From NCBI GenBank assembly GCA_963723595.1, contig CAVRRQ010000001.1, forward strand, positions 744,001 to 808,000: a DNA stretch of 64,000 nucleotides, read 5' to 3'. Under the pieces are notes generated by a model, which did not search any database, had not been told where the DNA came from, and worked only from the letters and a program-made list of their open reading frames with translations. Of the stretch, positions 42,004-51,217 are shown piece by piece (within the stretch, counting starts at the first letter, position 1; every line of letters begins with the position of its first letter). This DNA comes from RYN-230 sp963723595. Lineage in GTDB: Bacteria; Actinomycetota; Actinomycetes; Streptosporangiales; Streptosporangiaceae. The translations under genes were made by a program, and so were the position numbers.

Positions 42004-42624
42004 ATGCCCGACCACATCCCCGCCAGCGCCGGGGGCCCGGCCGTGGGCGTGCTCTCCCTCCAGGGTGACGTGGTCGAGCACTTCCGGGCTCTGGAGGCGG
42101 CCGGGGCCCGGCCGCTGCGGGTCCGCCGGCCCGGCGAGCTCGACCAGGTGGACGGGCTGGTCATCCCGGGCGGGGAATCCACCACGATGTGGAAGCTCGC
42201 GGTGATCTTCGAGCTGATGGAATCGCTGCGCAAGCGGATCAGCGGGGGGATGCCGGTCTTCGGCTCCTGCGCTGGCATGATCATGCTGGCGGACCGGCTG
42301 CTGGACGGGATCGCGGGGCAGGAAACGCTGGGCGGCATCGACATGACCGTGCGGCGCAACGCATTCGGGCGGCAGGTGGACTCGTTCGAGGCGGACATCC
42401 CGCTGACGGGAGTGCCCGGGCCCGCGCTGCGGGCCGTGTTCATCCGGGCGCCGTGGGTCGAGGAGACCGGCCCGGACGTCGAGATACTCGGGGCCGAGCC
42501 GGGCACCGGTAGGATCGTCGCCGTCCGGCAGGGCCCGGCGCTGGCTACCGCGTTCCACCCTGAGCTGACCGGGGACCTGCGGGTGCACAAGCTTTTCGTA
42601 GACATGGTGAGGGATCGGATATGA
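42004..42624 (+). CDS. pdxT: Pyridoxal 5'-phosphate synthase, glutaminase subunit
   Basis: The product is 206 residues from ATG 42004. The class I glutaminase triad is seen as Cys89 in FGSCAGMI and the His-Glu pair in FHPEL. VGVLSLQGDVVEH and GLVIPGGESTTM are standard PdxT. It supplies ammonia from glutamine to PdxS. Its last 4 bp overlap the start of yebC (ATGA), so the two are translationally coupled. pdxS lies 0.9 kb upstream, separated by the ClpC N-domain gene. Confidence 0.95.
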   Translation: MPDHIPASAGGPAVGVLSLQGDVVEHFRALEAAGARPLRVRRPGELDQVDGLVIPGGESTTMWKLAVIFELMESLRKRISGGMPVFGSCAGMIMLADRLLDGIAGQETLGGIDMTVRRNAFGRQVDSFEADIPLTGVPGPALRAVFIRAPWVEETGPDVEILGAEPGTGRIVAVRQGPALATAFHPELTGDLRVHKLFVDMVRDRI

Positions 42625-43373
42625 GCGGCCACTCCAAGTGGGCCACGACCAAGCACAAGAAGGCGGTCATCGACGCCAGGCGGGGCAAGCTCTTCGCCAA
42701 ACTGATCAAGAACGTCGAGGTGGCGGCGCGGACCGGGGGCGCGGACCCGGCCGGCAACCCGACCTTGTTCGACGCGGTGCAGAAGGCCAAGAAGAGCTCG
42801 GTGCCGAACGAGAACATCGACCGGGCCGTCCGGCGCGGGGCCGGCCTGGAAGCGGGCGGCGCCGCGTACGAGAACATCGCCTACGAGGGGTACGCGCCCG
42901 GCGGGGTCGCGGTGCTCGTGGAGTGCCTGACCGACAACCGGAACCGGGCTGCCGCCGACGTGCGGACCGCGCTGACCCGCAACGGCGGGTCCATGGCTGA
43001 CCCCGGCTCGGTGTCTTACCTGTTCCACCGCAAGGGCGTGGTGATCGTGCCCAAGGCGGACGGGGGCAGCGAGGACGACGTGCTGACCGCGGTGCTCGAC
43101 GCGGGCGCCGAGGAGGTCAACGACCTGGGTGAGTCGTTCGAGGTGATCAGCGAGCCCGGCGATCTCCTCGCGGTGCGCAACGCGCTGCAGCAGGCCGGGA
43201 TCGAGTACGACTCCGCCGAGGCGGCGTTCCTGCCCACCGTCGAGGTGGAGCTGGACGAGGAGCAGGCCAAGCGGGTCTTCCGGCTGATCGAGGCGGTGGA
43301 GGACTCTGACGACGTCCAGGACGTCTACGCGAACTACTCGGTGCCCGACGAGGTCATGGAGAAGCTCGGCTGA
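42621..43373 (+). CDS. yebC: YebC/PmpR-family protein
   Basis: The product is 250 residues, normal size. MSGHSKWATTKHKKAVIDAR is the family's N-terminus, followed by FAKLIKNVEVAARTGG, VPNENIDRAVRRGAG and YEGYAPGGVAVLVECLTDNR. The C-terminal domain has LPTVEVELDEEQAKRVFRLI. YebC proteins are transcription regulators or ribosome-associated factors that help at proline stretches. It overlaps pdxT and sits 4 bp before the Eis-type gene, all one operon. Confidence 0.95.
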   Translation: MSGHSKWATTKHKKAVIDARRGKLFAKLIKNVEVAARTGGADPAGNPTLFDAVQKAKKSSVPNENIDRAVRRGAGLEAGGAAYENIAYEGYAPGGVAVLVECLTDNRNRAAADVRTALTRNGGSMADPGSVSYLFHRKGVVIVPKADGGSEDDVLTAVLDAGAEEVNDLGESFEVISEPGDLLAVRNALQQAGIEYDSAEAAFLPTVEVELDEEQAKRVFRLIEAVEDSDDVQDVYANYSVPDEVMEKLG

Positions 43374-43376
43374 CGC

Positions 43377-44588
43377 GTGGACATCAGGGAACTGGGTCCC
43401 GATGACGACCCCGGCGCGCTGCTCGACCTGAGTGTCCGGGCCTTCGGGCCCATCTCCCGGCCGGACCGGCCGGGCTGGCACGAAACGGCGGGCGCCGCGA
43501 TCGCGGCCCGGCAGTACCTCGGGGCCTTCGACGGCGGGCGGCTGCTGGGCGCCGCCCGCTACCACGACATGATCCAGTGGTGGCACGGGCAGCCGGTGCC
43601 GATGGCCGGGGTGGCCAACGTCATGGTGGCGCCCGAGGAACGCGGGCGCGGCACCGGCCGGGCCCTGATGCGTACCCTGCTCGGCCTGATCGGCGACCGC
43701 GGCTACCAGGTGTCCGCGCTCTATCCGGCCACTCTGGCGCTCTACCGCTCACTGGGCTGGGAGATCGCGGGCAGCCTGGGCCACCTCGCCATCCCGTCCC
43801 ATTCGCTGCGCGCGCTGGTCGCCCCGGACCCGGCTCTGCCCCGGGACGACGACCCGGCCCGGGCAGCACCGCCGCAGACCCGGCTGCGCCGGTGCGGGCC
43901 CGGCGACGCGACCGAGGTGCTGGCCGTCACCGGCCGCGTCCACCAGGCCCTCCGGGACTCCGGCCCGCACACCCGGGACGAGGCAGCCACCGCGCGCTGG
44001 CTCGGCGACGAGCAGCGCTTCGCCTACCTGGCCCCCGACGGGTTCCTCGCCTACCGCTGGCAGAACGGACACGAGGAGCTCCTGGTGGAGCGGGCCCTGG
44101 CCAGCTCGGCCGCGGCCACCCGGGCGATCTGGGGCGTGGTCGCCTCCCATTCCTCTATCGCTCAAACTGTCCGGGCGACTGTGGGCCCCGCCGACCCGGT
44201 GCAGTGGCTGACGACCGACCCCGACGTCCGCCAGCCGGGCCGGAAGGCCTGGATGCTGCGGGTCCTCGACGCGGCCGCGGCCGTGTCGGGGCGGGGCTTC
44301 CCGGCCGGGGTCGGGCTCACCGCGGTCCTCCGGCTGGCCGATCGGGACCGGCCGGCCTGCGAGGGCTGGTGGACGCTGGACGTGGGCGGCGGCAAAGGCA
44401 CACTCACCCCGTCCGAGGCCGTCCCGGATGCCCTGGCGCTGGGGCCGCGCGGGTTCGCCGCGCTGTACGCCGGCACGCCGCTGGCCACGCTGCGCCGGGC
44501 CGGGCTGGCGGCCGGCGGTGACCCCGGCGCAGATGGCCCGCTGGACGCGGCGTTCGGCGCGGACCCGTTCATGCTCGAGTTCTTCTGA
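43377..44588 (+). CDS. Eis-type N-acetyltransferase
   Basis: The product is 403 residues from GTG 43377. The N-terminal GNAT half has ANVMVAPEERGRGTGRALMR (acetyl-CoA loop) and ALYPATLALYRSLGWEI, where the second Tyr matches the general acid of Eis. A second GNAT-like domain follows, then an SCP-like domain (LTAVLRLADRDRPACEGWW, GFAALYAGTPLATLRRAGL). The protein ends in Phe, whose terminal carboxylate is catalytic in mycobacterial Eis. That enzyme acetylates aminoglycosides and host proteins. Here the physiological substrate is unknown. It is directly downstream of yebC. Confidence 0.87.
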   Translation: MDIRELGPDDDPGALLDLSVRAFGPISRPDRPGWHETAGAAIAARQYLGAFDGGRLLGAARYHDMIQWWHGQPVPMAGVANVMVAPEERGRGTGRALMRTLLGLIGDRGYQVSALYPATLALYRSLGWEIAGSLGHLAIPSHSLRALVAPDPALPRDDDPARAAPPQTRLRRCGPGDATEVLAVTGRVHQALRDSGPHTRDEAATARWLGDEQRFAYLAPDGFLAYRWQNGHEELLVERALASSAAATRAIWGVVASHSSIAQTVRATVGPADPVQWLTTDPDVRQPGRKAWMLRVLDAAAAVSGRGFPAGVGLTAVLRLADRDRPACEGWWTLDVGGGKGTLTPSEAVPDALALGPRGFAALYAGTPLATLRRAGLAAGGDPGADGPLDAAFGADPFMLEFF

Positions 44589-44699
44589 CACGCCGGGCAG
44601 GCTAGGCCCGCCGCGCGGCCCGGGCCGGTAGGGTCAGACCCGACCGAACACGTGTTCGTCATAGCCCGGATCGGCCGGGCCGGCCGGGATGGAGCGCAA

Positions 44700-45332
44700 A
44701 TGCGGGTGCTCGGCGTCGACCCGGGGCTGACCCGGTGCGGGCTCGGCGTGGTGGAGGGCGCCCCGGGCAGGCCCCCGGGCCTGGTCGCGGCGGGCGTGGC
44801 CCGGACCCCGCCCTCGGCGGACATCGCGGCCCGGCTGCTGGCCCTGGAAGTGGAGATCGAGGCCTGGATGACCGAGTACCACCCGGACGCGGTGGCCGTG
44901 GAGCGCGTGTTCAGCCAGCACAACGTGCGCACCGTCATGGGTACCGCACAGGCGGGTGCGGTGGCTCTGCTGTGCGCGGCGCGGCGCGGCCTGCCGGTCG
45001 CGCTGCACACGCCCAGCGAGGTCAAGGCCGCGGTGACCGGGAGCGGACGGGCCGACAAGGCGCAGGTGACCACCATGGTCATGCGGCTGCTCCGGCTGGC
45101 CGACCCGCCGAAGCCCGCGGACACGGCCGACGCCTTGGCCCTGGCCATCTGCCACCTGTGGCGCGGCCCGCAGACCCGCCTCGCGGTGCTAGCCCGGGGG
45201 GGCGACCCCCCGGACCCCCGGATCGCCGCTGCGCGCCGAGCGGCGGCAAGCCGCCGCGCCGACTCCCCGATCGCCGCTGCGCGGCGAGCGGCGGCAAGCC
45301 GCCGCGGCAACCTGCCCATGCGCACTGACTGA
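44700..45332 (+). CDS. ruvC: Holliday junction resolvase RuvC with a repeat-encoded C-terminal tail
   Basis: The product is 210 residues from ATG 44700 (MRVLGVDPGLTRCGLG). Catalytic residues are Asp7, Glu68 (AVERVF), and Asp141/Asp144 in DTADALALAICH, as in E. coli RuvC. It cuts Holliday junctions with RuvAB. The normal protein ends near residue 165. Beyond that, about 45 residues (LARGGDPPDP and two IAAARRAAASRR units) are encoded by a dispersed GC repeat and a 48-bp tandem duplication that have replaced the original end. The tail is strongly basic. The domain itself is complete. Confidence 0.92.
   Translation: MRVLGVDPGLTRCGLGVVEGAPGRPPGLVAAGVARTPPSADIAARLLALEVEIEAWMTEYHPDAVAVERVFSQHNVRTVMGTAQAGAVALLCAARRGLPVALHTPSEVKAAVTGSGRADKAQVTTMVMRLLRLADPPKPADTADALALAICHLWRGPQTRLAVLARGGDPPDPRIAAARRAAASRRADSPIAAARRAAASRRGNLPMRTD
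45189..45316 (+). repeat. Dispersed GC repeat plus a 48-bp tandem duplication in the 3' end of ruvC
   Basis: The first part (45193-45220) is hairpin 1 of the type I repeat (CCCGGGGGGGCGACCCCCCG). It is followed by two 48-bp copies (45221-45268 and 45269-45316), each with a GCGGCGG-CAAG-CCGCCGC hairpin. All of it is read in the ruvC frame. Confidence 0.75.
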
Positions 45333-45343
45333 GGAGTACGACG

Positions 45344-45976
45344 GTGATTTCGCATCTGGACGGGATCGTGTGCGCGATTGCGCCGGAAGGCGCGGTGATC
45401 GAGGTCGGCGGGGTGGGGCTGCTGGTCCAGGCCACGCCCGGCACGCTGGCCGGGCTGCGCACCGGCGAGCGGGCCCGGATGGCCACGTCCCTGGTGGTCC
45501 GGGAGGACGCGCTGACCCTGTACGGCTTCGCCAGCGACGACGAGCGGGACGTGTTCGAGCTGGTGCAGACGGCCAGCGGGGTGGGCCCGCGGCTGGCGCT
45601 GGCCATGCTGGCCTCGTTCAGCCCGGACGGGCTGCGGCAGGCCATCGCGGCGGAAGACGTGGTCGCGCTGACCCGGGTGCCGGGGATCGGCCGTAAGGGC
45701 GCGCAGCGGATCGTGCTGGAACTGGCGGGCCGGCTTGGCTCACCCGCCGCCCCCGCCGGGGTCCTGGGGCCGCCACCTGGCGCCGGGGGCGCCGCGGGTG
45801 GCACCGGGCTGTGGCGGGACCAGGTCCGGGCCGGCCTGGTCAACCTGGGCTGGCCCGCCCGGGACGCCGAGCAGGCCATCGCCGCGGTCGCCGCCGACCT
45901 CGCCGTCAGCCCCGGCGGGGACGTGGACGTGTCCGTCGCGCTGCGGGCCGCGCTGCGCAAGCTGAGCCGCGCATGA
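45344..45976 (+). CDS. ruvA: Holliday junction DNA-binding protein RuvA
   Basis: The product is 210 residues from GTG 45344. Domain I (IVCAIAPEGAVIEVGGVGLLV) and the two helix-hairpin-helix motifs (LVQTASGVGPRLALAMLASF and LTRVPGIGRKGAQRIVLELA) are intact. Domain III (QVRAGLVNLGWPARDAEQAI) binds RuvB. It tetramerises on the junction and drives branch migration with RuvB. It starts 11 bp after ruvC and overlaps ruvB by 4 bp (ATGA). Confidence 0.95.
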   Translation: MISHLDGIVCAIAPEGAVIEVGGVGLLVQATPGTLAGLRTGERARMATSLVVREDALTLYGFASDDERDVFELVQTASGVGPRLALAMLASFSPDGLRQAIAAEDVVALTRVPGIGRKGAQRIVLELAGRLGSPAAPAGVLGPPPGAGGAAGGTGLWRDQVRAGLVNLGWPARDAEQAIAAVAADLAVSPGGDVDVSVALRAALRKLSRA

Positions 45977-47172
45977 CCGGCCCGGACCGGCCGCCGGGCG
46001 CCCACTCCGCCGCGGAGGACGCGGAGCGGGACGCGCCGGGCCTGTCCGCCCTGGAGGAGCAGGCCCTGGAGTCCGCGCAGCGGGAAGCGCTGTCCGCCGC
46101 GCAGCAGGAGGGACTGGCGTCCGCGCCGGATGCACTGGCGGGAGAGCGGGTGGTCTCCCCGCTGGCCGACGCCGACGAGCGGGCCATCGAGGGCGCGCTG
46201 CGGCCCAAGCGGCTCGCCGAGGTCATCGGCCAGACCCGGGTCCGCGAACAGCTGTCGCTGGTGCTGGAGGGCGCCATGCGGCGCGGCCGGGCCCCCGACC
46301 ACGTGCTGCTGTCCGGGCCGCCGGGGCTGGGCAAGACCACGTTCGCGATGATCATCGCGGCCGAGCTGGGGGCGCCGCTGCGGATCACCAGCGGGCCGGC
46401 CATCGAGCGGGCCGGTGACCTGGCCGCGATCCTGTCCACGCTGAGTGACCGGGACGTTATCTTCATCGACGAGATCCACCGGCTGGCCCGGCCCGCCGAG
46501 GAGATGCTGTACCTGGCCATGGAGGACTTCCGGGTCGACGTGGTGGTCGGGAAGGGACCGGGCGCGACCGCGATCCCGCTGGAGATCGCCCCGTTCACCC
46601 TGGTCGGCGCGACCACCCGGGCCGGGCTGCTGCCCGCGCCGCTGCGCGACCGGTTCGGCTTCACCGCGCGCCTGGACTTCTACGAGCCCGCTGAGCTGGA
46701 GGTCATCGTCCGCCGGTCGGCCGACCTGCTCGGGGTGGCGCTGCGCGACGACGGCGCGGACGAGATCGCCGGGCGGTCCCGGGGCACGCCGCGGATCGCC
46801 AACCGGCTGCTGCGCCGGGTCCGGGACTTCGCGGAGGTCCGGGCGGACGGCGTGGTCACCCGGGCGCTGGCCCGCGCGGCCCTGGAACTGTACGAGGTGG
46901 ACGAGCAGGGCCTGGACCGGCTGGACCGGGCGGTGCTCAGCGCGCTGGTGACCGGTTTCGGCGGCGGCCCGGTCGGGCTGTCCACGCTCGCCGTGGCGGT
47001 AGGCGAGGAGGCCGAGACCGTCGAGGTGGTCGCCGAGCCGTTCCTGGTCCGCTGCGGCTTCATGGCCCGGACCCCGCGCGGGCGGGTCGCCACCCCGGCC
47101 GCCTGGCAGCACCTGGGACTCGACCCGCCCGAGCCGCCCGGGCTGGCCCTCCCGGGCAGCCTGTTCGAGTGA
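45973..47172 (+). CDS. ruvB: Holliday junction helicase RuvB
   Basis: The product is 399 residues, with an acidic, Ala/Glu-rich extension of about 55 residues before the usual N-terminus (VVSPLADADERAIEGALRPK). Walker A is SGPPGLGKTTFAMIIA, Walker B DVIFIDEIHRL, sensor 1 LVGATTRAGLLPAPLRDRFG; the C-terminal winged helix contains RTPRGRVATPAAW. It forms the ATP-driven ring that pulls DNA through RuvA. The N-terminal extension is longer than in E. coli; its role is unknown. The start overlaps the ruvA stop. Confidence 0.95.
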   Translation: MTGPDRPPGAHSAAEDAERDAPGLSALEEQALESAQREALSAAQQEGLASAPDALAGERVVSPLADADERAIEGALRPKRLAEVIGQTRVREQLSLVLEGAMRRGRAPDHVLLSGPPGLGKTTFAMIIAAELGAPLRITSGPAIERAGDLAAILSTLSDRDVIFIDEIHRLARPAEEMLYLAMEDFRVDVVVGKGPGATAIPLEIAPFTLVGATTRAGLLPAPLRDRFGFTARLDFYEPAELEVIVRRSADLLGVALRDDGADEIAGRSRGTPRIANRLLRRVRDFAEVRADGVVTRALARAALELYEVDEQGLDRLDRAVLSALVTGFGGGPVGLSTLAVAVGEEAETVEVVAEPFLVRCGFMARTPRGRVATPAAWQHLGLDPPEPPGLALPGSLFE

Positions 47173-47194
47173 CATCCGGATCACCGCTTGTAAT

Positions 47195-47265
47195 GACGTG
47201 CAGGTCACCGTTCCGGGGGATGTGCCGGTGATCCTTCCGGGTGCTGTGCAGGTGACCGCGCCCGG
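47195..47265. repeat. Three degenerate 23-24-bp tandem repeats between ruvB and yajC
   Basis: Units starting near 47198, 47221 and 47245 read roughly TGTGCAGGTGACCGTTCCGG, with changes between copies. They lie in the 290-bp gene-free gap before yajC and may contain regulator sites. No clear promoter is visible in the gap. Confidence 0.5.
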
Positions 47266-47462
47266 AAGGGCCTGAATTGGTCGCGGGGATGTCACGATCA
47301 GTCGCCGGACGCCGTAGCCTGTTGGTGCGCTGCCCGCGCGCCGCTACACTTCGGCAGTTGGTCAACCGCTGCCCGGATGGCCACGGATTTCCGGCCCTGC
47401 CGGCCCCTATGGCCCGGCGCGCGGCCAGGCACAGCTCATCAACTGGAAGGAAGCCCCCGGCC

Positions 47463-47981
47463 ATGGGGAACATGCATTATCTTGCGGCCAGCAAAGGCGG
47501 ATCAGGGAGCTACACGTTCCTGATCGTCATCGTCGTCCTGTTCGGGCTGCTCTACTTCGTCATGATCCGGCCGCAGCGCAACCGCCAGCGGCAGGCTCAG
47601 GCCATGCAGAGCACGGTGCAGCCAGGACAGCGCGTTCGCACCACGGCGGGCATGTACGCCACCGTGGTCGAGGCCGATGATCAGGATGTGGTGCTTGAAG
47701 TGGCGCCCGGCGTGCAGATGCGGTTCCTGCGCCGGGCCGTGCTGGAAACCCTGCCGGACGATGACGGCACGGCCGGCCCTGATCTGGGAACTGAGGCGGC
47801 GGACTCCTCGTTTGACGAGCCGGACAGCCCGGAGGACACGACCGTCAACGGGACCACGGACGCCCCGGCGGCCACCGAGCACCTGAACGGCTCCACCCCC
47901 GGCAGCACGGGCCCGGGCAGTACGGGCCCGGGCAGCACGGCGGCGGACCACACCGCTCAGGACGAGCGCACCGCGGACTGA
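47463..47981 (+). CDS. yajC: Preprotein translocase subunit YajC
   Basis: The product is 172 residues from ATG 47463. One membrane helix (YTFLIVIVVLFGLLYFVMI) is followed by RPQRNRQRQAQAMQ and QPGQRVRTTAGMYATVVEAD, both standard YajC. The C-terminal 75 residues are an acidic, Gly/Thr/Ser-rich tail with three PGST repeats. YajC binds SecDF and supports protein export. It is followed 60 bp later by secD. Confidence 0.92.
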   Translation: MGNMHYLAASKGGSGSYTFLIVIVVLFGLLYFVMIRPQRNRQRQAQAMQSTVQPGQRVRTTAGMYATVVEADDQDVVLEVAPGVQMRFLRRAVLETLPDDDGTAGPDLGTEAADSSFDEPDSPEDTTVNGTTDAPAATEHLNGSTPGSTGPGSTGPGSTAADHTAQDERTAD

Positions 47982-48041
47982 CCGCTCTGCCCCGCGCCCA
48001 GCGTCGGGCCGGGGACACGCGAAGCGAAGGACAGACGAGAA

Positions 48042-49937
48042 TTGGCTCCCCCTAGCGGTAACGTCTCCCGGCCGGGCCGGGCGCTGGCCGTCCTGGCCGC
48101 GGTGATCGTGGTGCTGTTCCTGGCCATCGTGGGCAGCAACATCGGCTCGCCCGGGCAGTGGGGCAAGGACTTCAAGGTCCACCTGGGCCTGGACCTGACC
48201 AGCGGCACCACGGTGGCGCTGAAGGCCACGGCACCCAAGGGCGTGTCCAGCGCCCAGTTCGCGTCGGACATGACCCAGGCCAAGAACATCATGGCCAACC
48301 GGGTCAACGGGGCGGGCTTCACCGAAGCGCAGGTCCAGCAGCAGGGCAGCGACATCATCAACGTGGCGGTCCCCGGGGCCGGCACGCAGAAGGTCGTGAG
48401 CCTGGTCGGCCAGACCGCCCAGCTGCTGTTCCGCCAGGTGCTCCTGCAGGCGCCCAACAAGGGCGCCACGACGGCCACGACGACGCCCACGCCGACCCCG
48501 TCGGCCAGTGCGTCGTCGTCGGCCACGCCGACCCCGTCGGCCAGCTCGTCGGCCAAGAAGGGGGCCCTGGGCAGCGGGGCGGCCGGCGGAGCCGGGGCGA
48601 AGGAGATGGCCAGCCGGTCCCGTACCCTGACCGCGGCGCACGCCAGGGCGTCCGCCACCCCGTCGGCCTCATCTTCCGCGAGCGCCACGGCCAGCGCGAC
48701 CCCGGCGGCCAGCGCGTCCGCCTCGCCGTCGGCAGCCAGCAGCTCCGGCCTGTCCACCGTGGCGGGCGCCAGCGGTGACGCCAGCCTGGTCAGCGCCTCC
48801 GTGAAGGCCCAGTTCGACAAGCTCAACTGCGCGGACAAGAACTGGAAGCAGCAGGTCGGCTACACCGCCCAGCAGTACAACAACCCGGACGTCCAGACCG
48901 TCTCGTGCGGCTCCCTGAACGGGATCACGTACAAGTTCGTCCTGGACCAGGCGAAGGTGCTGGGCAAGGAGATCACCTCGGCCAGCGCCACGCAGAACAC
49001 CTCCAGCGTCTACTGGCAGACCAACCTCAACTTCAACTCCGCGGGCGGCCAGGCGTTCGGCACGCTGACCGAGCAGATGAACAGCAAGTACGCCTCCGCG
49101 GGCTCGCCCACCTCGCCGCTGGACTACCTGGCCGTGGTGCTCGACGGCCAGGTAATCTCCTTCCCGGCCATCGACCAGGGGGCGATCACCGGCGGGTCCG
49201 CGCAGATCACCGGCAACTTCAGCCAGGACCAGGCCACCAACCTGGCCAACGTGCTGAACTACGGCGCGCTCCCGCTGACGTTCACCAAGGAGTCCGTCAA
49301 CTCGATCTCGCCCTCGCTGGGCAGTGACCAGCTGCACGCCGGCCTGCTCGCGGGCGCCATCGGCCTGCTCCTGGTGGTGGTCTACTGCCTGTTGTACTAC
49401 CGGGGCCTGGCGATCGTGGCGGTCTCCAGCCTGGTCATCGCGGCGGTGCTGGTCTTCGAGGCGATCATCCTGCTCGGCAAGTACGAGAACTTCGCGCTGG
49501 AGCTGTCCGGCGTGGCCGGCCTCATCGTGGCCATCGGCATCACCGCGGACTCGTTCGTGGTGTTCTTCGAGCGACTGCGTGATGAGGTCCGGGACGGCCG
49601 CACCCTGCGCACCGCGGTGGAACGGGGCTGGAAACGGGCCCGGCGCACGGTGCTGGTCTCCGACACCGTGTCGTTCCTGGCCGCGGCGCTGCTGTGGTAC
49701 TTCTCCATCGGCGAGGTCAAGGGCTTCGCCTTCACCCTCGGCCTGACCACGATCATCGACGTCGTGGTGGTGTTCTTGTTCACCAAGCCGATGATCACCC
49801 TGCTGGCCCGGACCAAGTTCTTCGGCCAGGGCCACCGCTACTCCGGTCTCGATCCCGCCCGGCTGGGCGCGCGGACACCGTGGCGATCCACCCGGACCGC
49901 CCGCGTGCGCGCCGGCGCCCCGGCGAAGGAGGCATGA
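48042..49937 (+). CDS. secD: Protein export subunit SecD, with a large low-complexity insertion
   Basis: The product is 631 residues from TTG 48042. The first membrane helix is ALAVLAAVIVVLFLAIVG, then HLGLDLTSGTTVAL (family D1 motif). The first periplasmic domain is interrupted at about residues 140-250 by a run of Ala, Ser, Thr and Pro. After that the family resumes with NLNFNSAGGQAFGTLTEQ and five C-terminal membrane helices, including ITADSFVVFFERLRDEVRDG. SecD with SecF uses the proton gradient to complete secretion. The insert lies on the outer face and should not break the channel. It overlaps secF (ATGA). Confidence 0.93.
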   Translation: MAPPSGNVSRPGRALAVLAAVIVVLFLAIVGSNIGSPGQWGKDFKVHLGLDLTSGTTVALKATAPKGVSSAQFASDMTQAKNIMANRVNGAGFTEAQVQQQGSDIINVAVPGAGTQKVVSLVGQTAQLLFRQVLLQAPNKGATTATTTPTPTPSASASSSATPTPSASSSAKKGALGSGAAGGAGAKEMASRSRTLTAAHARASATPSASSSASATASATPAASASASPSAASSSGLSTVAGASGDASLVSASVKAQFDKLNCADKNWKQQVGYTAQQYNNPDVQTVSCGSLNGITYKFVLDQAKVLGKEITSASATQNTSSVYWQTNLNFNSAGGQAFGTLTEQMNSKYASAGSPTSPLDYLAVVLDGQVISFPAIDQGAITGGSAQITGNFSQDQATNLANVLNYGALPLTFTKESVNSISPSLGSDQLHAGLLAGAIGLLLVVVYCLLYYRGLAIVAVSSLVIAAVLVFEAIILLGKYENFALELSGVAGLIVAIGITADSFVVFFERLRDEVRDGRTLRTAVERGWKRARRTVLVSDTVSFLAAALLWYFSIGEVKGFAFTLGLTTIIDVVVVFLFTKPMITLLARTKFFGQGHRYSGLDPARLGARTPWRSTRTARVRAGAPAKEA

Positions 49938-51217
49938 TGTCGCGGCTCGGCAACGTCGGCGGCCGTCTGTACCGCGGCGAGGTCTCCTTCGACTTCGTCG
50001 GCCGCCAGAAGCTCTGGTACTCGATCTCCGGGCTGATCCTGGTGCTCGCCCTGGTCGGGCTGTTCGCCCGGGGGCTGAACTTCAGCGTGGACTTCAAGGG
50101 CGGGTCGGTCATCCAGTTCCCGGCCACCTCGACCACCTCGCTCGTTCACGTGCAGAATGCGGTCAGCGACACCGGCGACGGCCAGGGCGCCATCGTCCAG
50201 CACGTCGGCAGCGGGAACAGCGCCACCTGGCAGGTGCAGACCGGCAAGCTGGACTACGCCCAGGGGCAGCAGGTCCAGTCCACCCTGTCCCGGGAGCTGG
50301 GCATCCCGCAGAGCCGGATCAGCCTGAACTTCGTGGGGGCCAGCTGGGGGTCGCAGATCTCGCAGAAGGCCCTGCAGGCGCTGATCGCGTTCCTCATCGT
50401 GATCGTCATTTACCTGTCTATCGCGTTCGAGTGGCGGATGGCGCTGGCCGCCCTGATCGCGCTGGTGCACGACATCGTGATCACGGTGGGCATCTACGCG
50501 CTGGCCGGGTTCCAGGTCGCCCCGGCTACCGTGATCGGGCTGCTGACCATCCTGGGCTACTCGCTCTACGACACGGTGGTCGTCTTCGACAAGGTCCGTG
50601 AGAATACCGCCGGCCTGCTCGGGTCGGCCCGCAGCACCTACAGCCAGGCCGCCAACCTGGCCCTTAACCAGACCCTGGTCCGGTCCATCAACACCTCGAT
50701 CATCGCGCTGCTGCCGGTAGCCGCGATCCTGTTCATCGGCGGTGGCCTGCTCGGCGCCGGCGAGCTGAACGACCTGGCCCTGGTGCTGTTCGTCGGCATG
50801 CTGTCCGGCACCTACTCCTCCATCTTCATCGCCACCCCGGTCCTCGCGGACCTCAAGGAACGGGACCCGCAGTACAAGGCGCTGGCCAGGCGGGTGGCGC
50901 AGCGGGCCTCCGGGGCCCGGGCCGCCAGGCGGGCCGGCGCGAAGCCGCCCCGGGCCGCCGTGGCCGGTACGGGCGCCGTGGCGGGCGGGGGCGCGGCCGT
51001 GCTGGACGCCGATGCGGACGACGCCGACCTCACCGGCACCGACGGTCCAGACCAGGATGCGGACGACGTCGACGGCACACCAGGCGCGGACCGGGTCACG
51101 GCGGGGCGGGCCGCTCCGCGCCCGGCCCCGGGCGGGCGCCCCGGGCCGCGGCAGCAGCCGCGCCGGAACACCTCCTCCGCCAAGCGCCGCCCCGGCGGCA
51201 AGAAGAAGCGCCGTTAG
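49934..51217 (+). CDS. secF: Protein export subunit SecF
   Basis: The product is 427 residues from ATG 49934, overlapping the secD stop; the second ATG (49937) is also possible, both behind AAGGAGG. NFSVDFKGGSVIQF is the SecF hallmark, and GYSLYDTVVVFDKVRENT and RSINTSIIALLPVAAILF mark the C-terminal helices. After residue 320 a long tail of basic and acidic low-complexity sequence ends in KRRPGGKKKRR, cytoplasmic and possibly ribosome- or membrane-binding. It acts with SecD and YajC. The apt gene starts at the next base after the stop. Confidence 0.94.
   Translation: MMSRLGNVGGRLYRGEVSFDFVGRQKLWYSISGLILVLALVGLFARGLNFSVDFKGGSVIQFPATSTTSLVHVQNAVSDTGDGQGAIVQHVGSGNSATWQVQTGKLDYAQGQQVQSTLSRELGIPQSRISLNFVGASWGSQISQKALQALIAFLIVIVIYLSIAFEWRMALAALIALVHDIVITVGIYALAGFQVAPATVIGLLTILGYSLYDTVVVFDKVRENTAGLLGSARSTYSQAANLALNQTLVRSINTSIIALLPVAAILFIGGGLLGAGELNDLALVLFVGMLSGTYSSIFIATPVLADLKERDPQYKALARRVAQRASGARAARRAGAKPPRAAVAGTGAVAGGGAAVLDADADDADLTGTDGPDQDADDVDGTPGADRVTAGRAAPRPAPGGRPGPRQQPRRNTSSAKRRPGGKKKRR

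Noticed and set aside
47060..47473. 137-codon minus-strand frame across the ruvB-yajC gap
   Set aside because: It mostly translates the degenerate tandem repeats and the end of ruvB in antisense.
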